Positions 6,602 to 8,761 of a DNA stretch of 8,761 bases are shown one piece after another. Within the stretch, counting starts at the first letter, position 1, and every line of letters starts with the position of its first letter. The stretch is from CAYOSU01 sp964541255. Its GTDB lineage: Bacteria; Bacillota; Clostridia; Christensenellales; CAMQZB01. The position numbers and the translations under genes are program-made. The stretch covers positions 1 through 8,761 of the forward strand of contig CAZIPL010000060.1 in assembly GCA_964541255.1 (NCBI GenBank). Reading direction: 5' to 3'. A model generated the notes under the pieces. That model was given only the letters and a program-made list of their open reading frames with translations. It did not search any database and was not told where the DNA came from.

Positions 6602-6644
6602 ATTGCCATATCATCGAAAATCAACCCGTATAAGGAGAAAAATT

Positions 6645-8153
6645 ATGAAAAAACAAGCATTTAATCCGTTTTTACCGCTCGACGTATACATCCCCGACGG
6701 CGAACCGCACGTTTTCGGCGACAGAGTATATCTTTTCGGTTCGCACGACAAAGAGGGCGGCACAAGGTATTGCGAAATGGGAGACTATCTCTGCTTTTCT
6801 GCACCCGTCAACGACTTAAGCGATTGGCGCTGTGACGGCGTAATATATCACTCGTCGCAAGATCCGAACGCACGCGAGGACTGTAACGACCTATATGCGC
6901 CCGACGTTGTTCAAGGAAACGACGGCAAGTATTATTTATACTATACCCTCTCAGGCCCGACAAGCGAAGGCTTTAGCGTGCCTTTCAGCGTCGCCGTATG
7001 CGACACTCCTTGCGGTAAATACGAGCACTTAGGAAACGTCAGAAACCCCGACGGAACACCTTTTTTGGAATATATCACCGGCGATCCCGCTGTTATGAAC
7101 GACAACGGAACGATCCGCCTATATTACGGTTGGGGACTGTCTCTCGTTGCAGGTGCGGCAAACGGAAAGGGTGAGCCCGATCACGAGCCTAAGTTTATGG
7201 AAAGATCTCAAATGCTCTTTTTTGAAAAAATGCTTTTTAAGCGTACCGAAGAAGAGCTAAACGCACTTGAACACGATATTATGGGAGCAAATCACGTCGA
7301 ACTTGAAGACGATATGTTAACCGTAAAATCAAAACCCACAAGACTTGTTCCGAGCCAATTCCAATCCTTAGGCACAAGCTTTGAGTATCATGCTTTTTAT
7401 GAAGCCGCAAGCTGTCGCAAAATCAACGGTCTATATTATTTCATATATTCTTCGCAAGAAAGCCACGAGCTTTGTTATGCGACGAGCCAATATCCGGACA
7501 GAGACTTCGTTTATCGCGGAACGATAATCTCTAACGGTGACGTAGGGCTTGACGGCAGAAAGCACGAGGATAGGCTCAATATGACGGCAAATAACCACGG
7601 AAGCCTTGAATACATAAACGGTCAATGGTACATTTTCTACCATAGACAAACGCATAATTCCACATATAGCAGACAAGCTTGCGCAGAACCCGTGGAAATC
7701 ATATCTGACGGCACGATTAAGCAAGTCGAATGCACAAGCTGCGGTCTTAACGGTCGTCCTCTTGTAGCAAAAGGAACATATCCCGCTATCATTTGCTGTA
7801 ACCTTACGAACGGAAAAATGCCGCATGCGACAAACAGAATCGTAAACGCCGATATTCCATACATCACACACGACGAAAACGATAGGTTTATCACCGATAT
7901 TACTAATAACACTAAAGTCGTTTATAAGTATTTCGATTTTGATAAGCTTGCTAAGCTAACCGTAACTTACCGCGGAAACGGAGGAACGCTTAATGTCTAT
8001 ACAAACGACGCCTTACAAGGAAGCATTAGTTTAAGCTCGTCTAAAGATTGGAATACAGCAACAATAGACTTAAACCAAATCGGAAAAGCATCCCTTACGT
8101 TGCAATACTTTGGAGATGACATAATAGATTTATTAAGTATTTCCTTTGAATAG
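6645..8153 (+). CDS. GH43-like glycosidase (xylosidase/arabinosidase type) with C-terminal beta-sandwich
   Basis: A 502-residue protein expected to cut xylose or arabinose residues from hemicellulose-derived oligosaccharides. The five-bladed propeller covers about residues 5-365. The candidate base is D18 in IPDGEPHVFGD, a typical opening of this group. APDVVQGNDGKYYLYY (85-100) is a family hallmark. D147 in TGDPAV is the likely pKa-modulating residue, and E253 in FYEAAS, followed by KINGLYYFIYSS (259-270), is the likely general acid. NNHGSLEYINGQWYIFYHR (316-334) closes the propeller and carries the conserved histidine H318. Residues about 415-502 look like a beta-sandwich of CBM6 kind. No signal peptide is present, so it is probably cytoplasmic. 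The ATG at 6645 is chosen over the in-frame TTG at 6573 because AAGGAG (6632-6637) lies 7 nt before it and the family homology begins just after it; the extra 24 codons would overlap the promoter. Family is firm, specificity open. Confidence 0.9.
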   Translation: MKKQAFNPFLPLDVYIPDGEPHVFGDRVYLFGSHDKEGGTRYCEMGDYLCFSAPVNDLSDWRCDGVIYHSSQDPNAREDCNDLYAPDVVQGNDGKYYLYYTLSGPTSEGFSVPFSVAVCDTPCGKYEHLGNVRNPDGTPFLEYITGDPAVMNDNGTIRLYYGWGLSLVAGAANGKGEPDHEPKFMERSQMLFFEKMLFKRTEEELNALEHDIMGANHVELEDDMLTVKSKPTRLVPSQFQSLGTSFEYHAFYEAASCRKINGLYYFIYSSQESHELCYATSQYPDRDFVYRGTIISNGDVGLDGRKHEDRLNMTANNHGSLEYINGQWYIFYHRQTHNSTYSRQACAEPVEIISDGTIKQVECTSCGLNGRPLVAKGTYPAIICCNLTNGKMPHATNRIVNADIPYITHDENDRFITDITNNTKVVYKYFDFDKLAKLTVTYRGNGGTLNVYTNDALQGSISLSSSKDWNTATIDLNQIGKASLTLQYFGDDIIDLLSISFE

Positions 8154-8679
8154 TAATATAAATTGATTTTCAATCCAAATTAATCTATTTGATTAACTAT
8201 TACATATACGAAAAAATACATCTATTTCAAAACAACTACATAAACTCACAGCATTGTTATTGAGCAAACTCAAAAGCTATCCATTTTTGATTTGCAGATA
8301 AATAACAATGCCGTTTTGATATATAGAATCTTGTCACATAAGGTCGTAATAACATCTAACATATCACATCATATTCTTTTTATATAACCTATAAGAAGGA
8401 ATCTTTTGTCTAACGACATAATCTTCGCAAAACGCTTCTCTTTTGCAACAAAAAAATAGTTATGTGCTTCTTAGATTAAAAAACATCGAAGTTTCTACAC
8501 ATTGCAAGCAATAACTTCTTGTAATATAGATTATTAGTAGATATATAAGCTTTGAAAAATCAAGCCATTTTTAAAACCAGAATAATTCGCTTTAATACTA
8601 GACATAAACTACTTTAATTGAGAATTGACATATTCTCCTAAAGGCTGTTTCTTCCAAAAATCAAAAAATCTATAAAGAA
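8154..8679. other. AT-rich non-coding stretch
   Basis: I find no convincing gene here. Only a 61-nt hairpin at 8251-8311 and minor small inverted repeats stand out, for example TTAATC/GATTAA at 8180-8196 and GAAGTT/AACTTC at 8489-8518. No clear terminator follows the GH43-like stop codon. Confidence 0.6.
8251..8311. repeat. 61-nt imperfect hairpin
   Basis: GCATTGTTATT (8251-8261) pairs with AATAACAATGC (8301-8311), 11 bp. Inside, GCAAA (8264-8268) pairs with TTTGC (8291-8295) and CAAAA (8271-8275) with TTTTG (8285-8289), separated by small internal loops. It lies 97 nt past the GH43-like stop. It has no good U-tract and no flanking target-site duplication that I can see. Confidence 0.6.
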
Positions 8680-8705
8680 AATAGCTCGAAATTATTCGAG
8701 CTATT
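8680..8705 (-). terminator. Terminator downstream of 5S rRNA
   Basis: AATAGCTCGAA (8680-8690) and TTCGAGCTATT (8695-8705) form a perfect 11-bp stem with a 4-nt loop. On the minus strand it runs into TTTCTTTATAGATTTTTTG. It sits just beyond the 5S 3' end, so it probably ends the rRNA operon. Confidence 0.8.
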
Positions 8706-8711
8706 CATTGG

Positions 8712-8761
8712 ATGCGGCGGCGACATATTTTCCCGGCAGGTCTCCCTACAAGTATTTTCTG
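8712..8761 (-). rRNA. rrf: 5S rRNA, 3' end only
   Basis: The minus strand reads AATACTTGTAGGGAGACCTG, then CCGGGAAAATATGTCGCCGCCG. This matches the 3' half of Gram-positive 5S rRNA: a TACT motif, the helix GTAGG-GAGA-CCTGC, GGGAAAATA where GGGAGAGTA is usual, and a 3' end of the GNCGCNGCC kind. The gene is cut by the window edge. The exact 3' end is uncertain by a few bases. Confidence 0.8.

Larger units (their letters stand above)
6178..6644. promoter_or_regulatory. Divergent control region between esterase and GH43-like gene
   Basis: A 467-nt AT-rich spacer with no gene. It holds the esterase promoter (6260-6289, -) and the GH43-like promoter (6573-6601, +). AATTGAT recurs at 6212-6218, 6225-6231 and 6246-6252, the last being half of the palindrome ATCAATTGAT (6243-6252) at the predicted esterase transcription start. 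A second, weaker rightward promoter is possible at TTGACT (6406-6411) with TATCCT (6430-6435). The two ribosome binding sites are nearly the same sequence. Confidence 0.6.

Noticed and set aside
6573..6644. A 24-codon upstream extension of the GH43-like gene from TTG.
   Set aside because: It overlaps the -35 and -10, lacks a ribosome binding site, and the ATG at 6645 has a well-spaced AAGGAG.
6178..6644. A riboswitch in the long divergent spacer.
   Set aside because: The predicted leaders are short (about 75 and 37 nt) and no recognisable aptamer core or terminator/antiterminator pair is visible.
7431..7871. A 146-codon minus-strand frame.
   Set aside because: It lies opposite the GH43-like gene, whose family motifs run through this stretch; no ribosome binding site is seen.

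Overview
The window looks like chromosomal DNA of a low-GC Gram-positive anaerobe of the Clostridia type, probably an uncultured gut or rumen species. Supporting signs are the AT-rich spacers, strong AGGAG-type ribosome binding sites, sigma-A style promoters, a tRNA-Thr and a 5S rRNA of Gram-positive appearance, and a set of plant- or host-glycan enzymes. The last bases lie inside the 5S rRNA gene, so the right edge may be an assembly break at an rRNA operon. This assignment is inferred from content only.

Layout, left to right. (1) 2-571 (+) is the 3' end of a gene that begins before the window. Its C-terminal segment resembles the tail of family 20 glycoside hydrolases. (2) A bidirectional terminator at 679-708 separates it from a convergent cytoplasmic family 2 glycoside hydrolase (3075-736, -). 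(3) The GH2 gene is divergent from a TetR-family regulator (3213-3764, +). The spacer between them carries a GH2 promoter and a perfect 14-bp palindrome, a good operator candidate. (4) 3765-4286 has no protein gene. It holds a 14-bp perfect hairpin and two full 129-bp tandem repeats plus a third copy of their first 30 bp. Each copy carries the same terminator hairpin, oriented to stop transcription from tRNA-Thr(CGU) at 4287-4362 (-). (5) 4363-4601 holds the tRNA promoter and no gene. (6) A RimJ/RimL-type GNAT acetyltransferase (5123-4602, -) follows a membrane-anchored alpha/beta-hydrolase esterase (6177-5218, -), perhaps in one transcript. (7) 6178-6644 is a divergent control region with a good promoter on each side. 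(8) 6645-8153 (+) is a GH43-like five-bladed propeller glycosidase with a C-terminal beta-sandwich module. (9) 8154-8679 is AT-rich and non-coding except for a 61-nt imperfect hairpin. (10) The end holds a terminator (8680-8705) and the 3' end of a 5S rRNA gene (-).

Taken together this is a small glycan-use neighbourhood: a probable hexosaminidase-like protein, a GH2 exo-glycosidase, a GH43-like enzyme and a carbohydrate-esterase-like hydrolase. The two complete glycosidases lack signal peptides and so should act on imported oligosaccharides, while the esterase appears tethered to the membrane. The least explained element is the 129-bp tandem repeat downstream of the tRNA. I see no phage, transposon, CRISPR or defence system.
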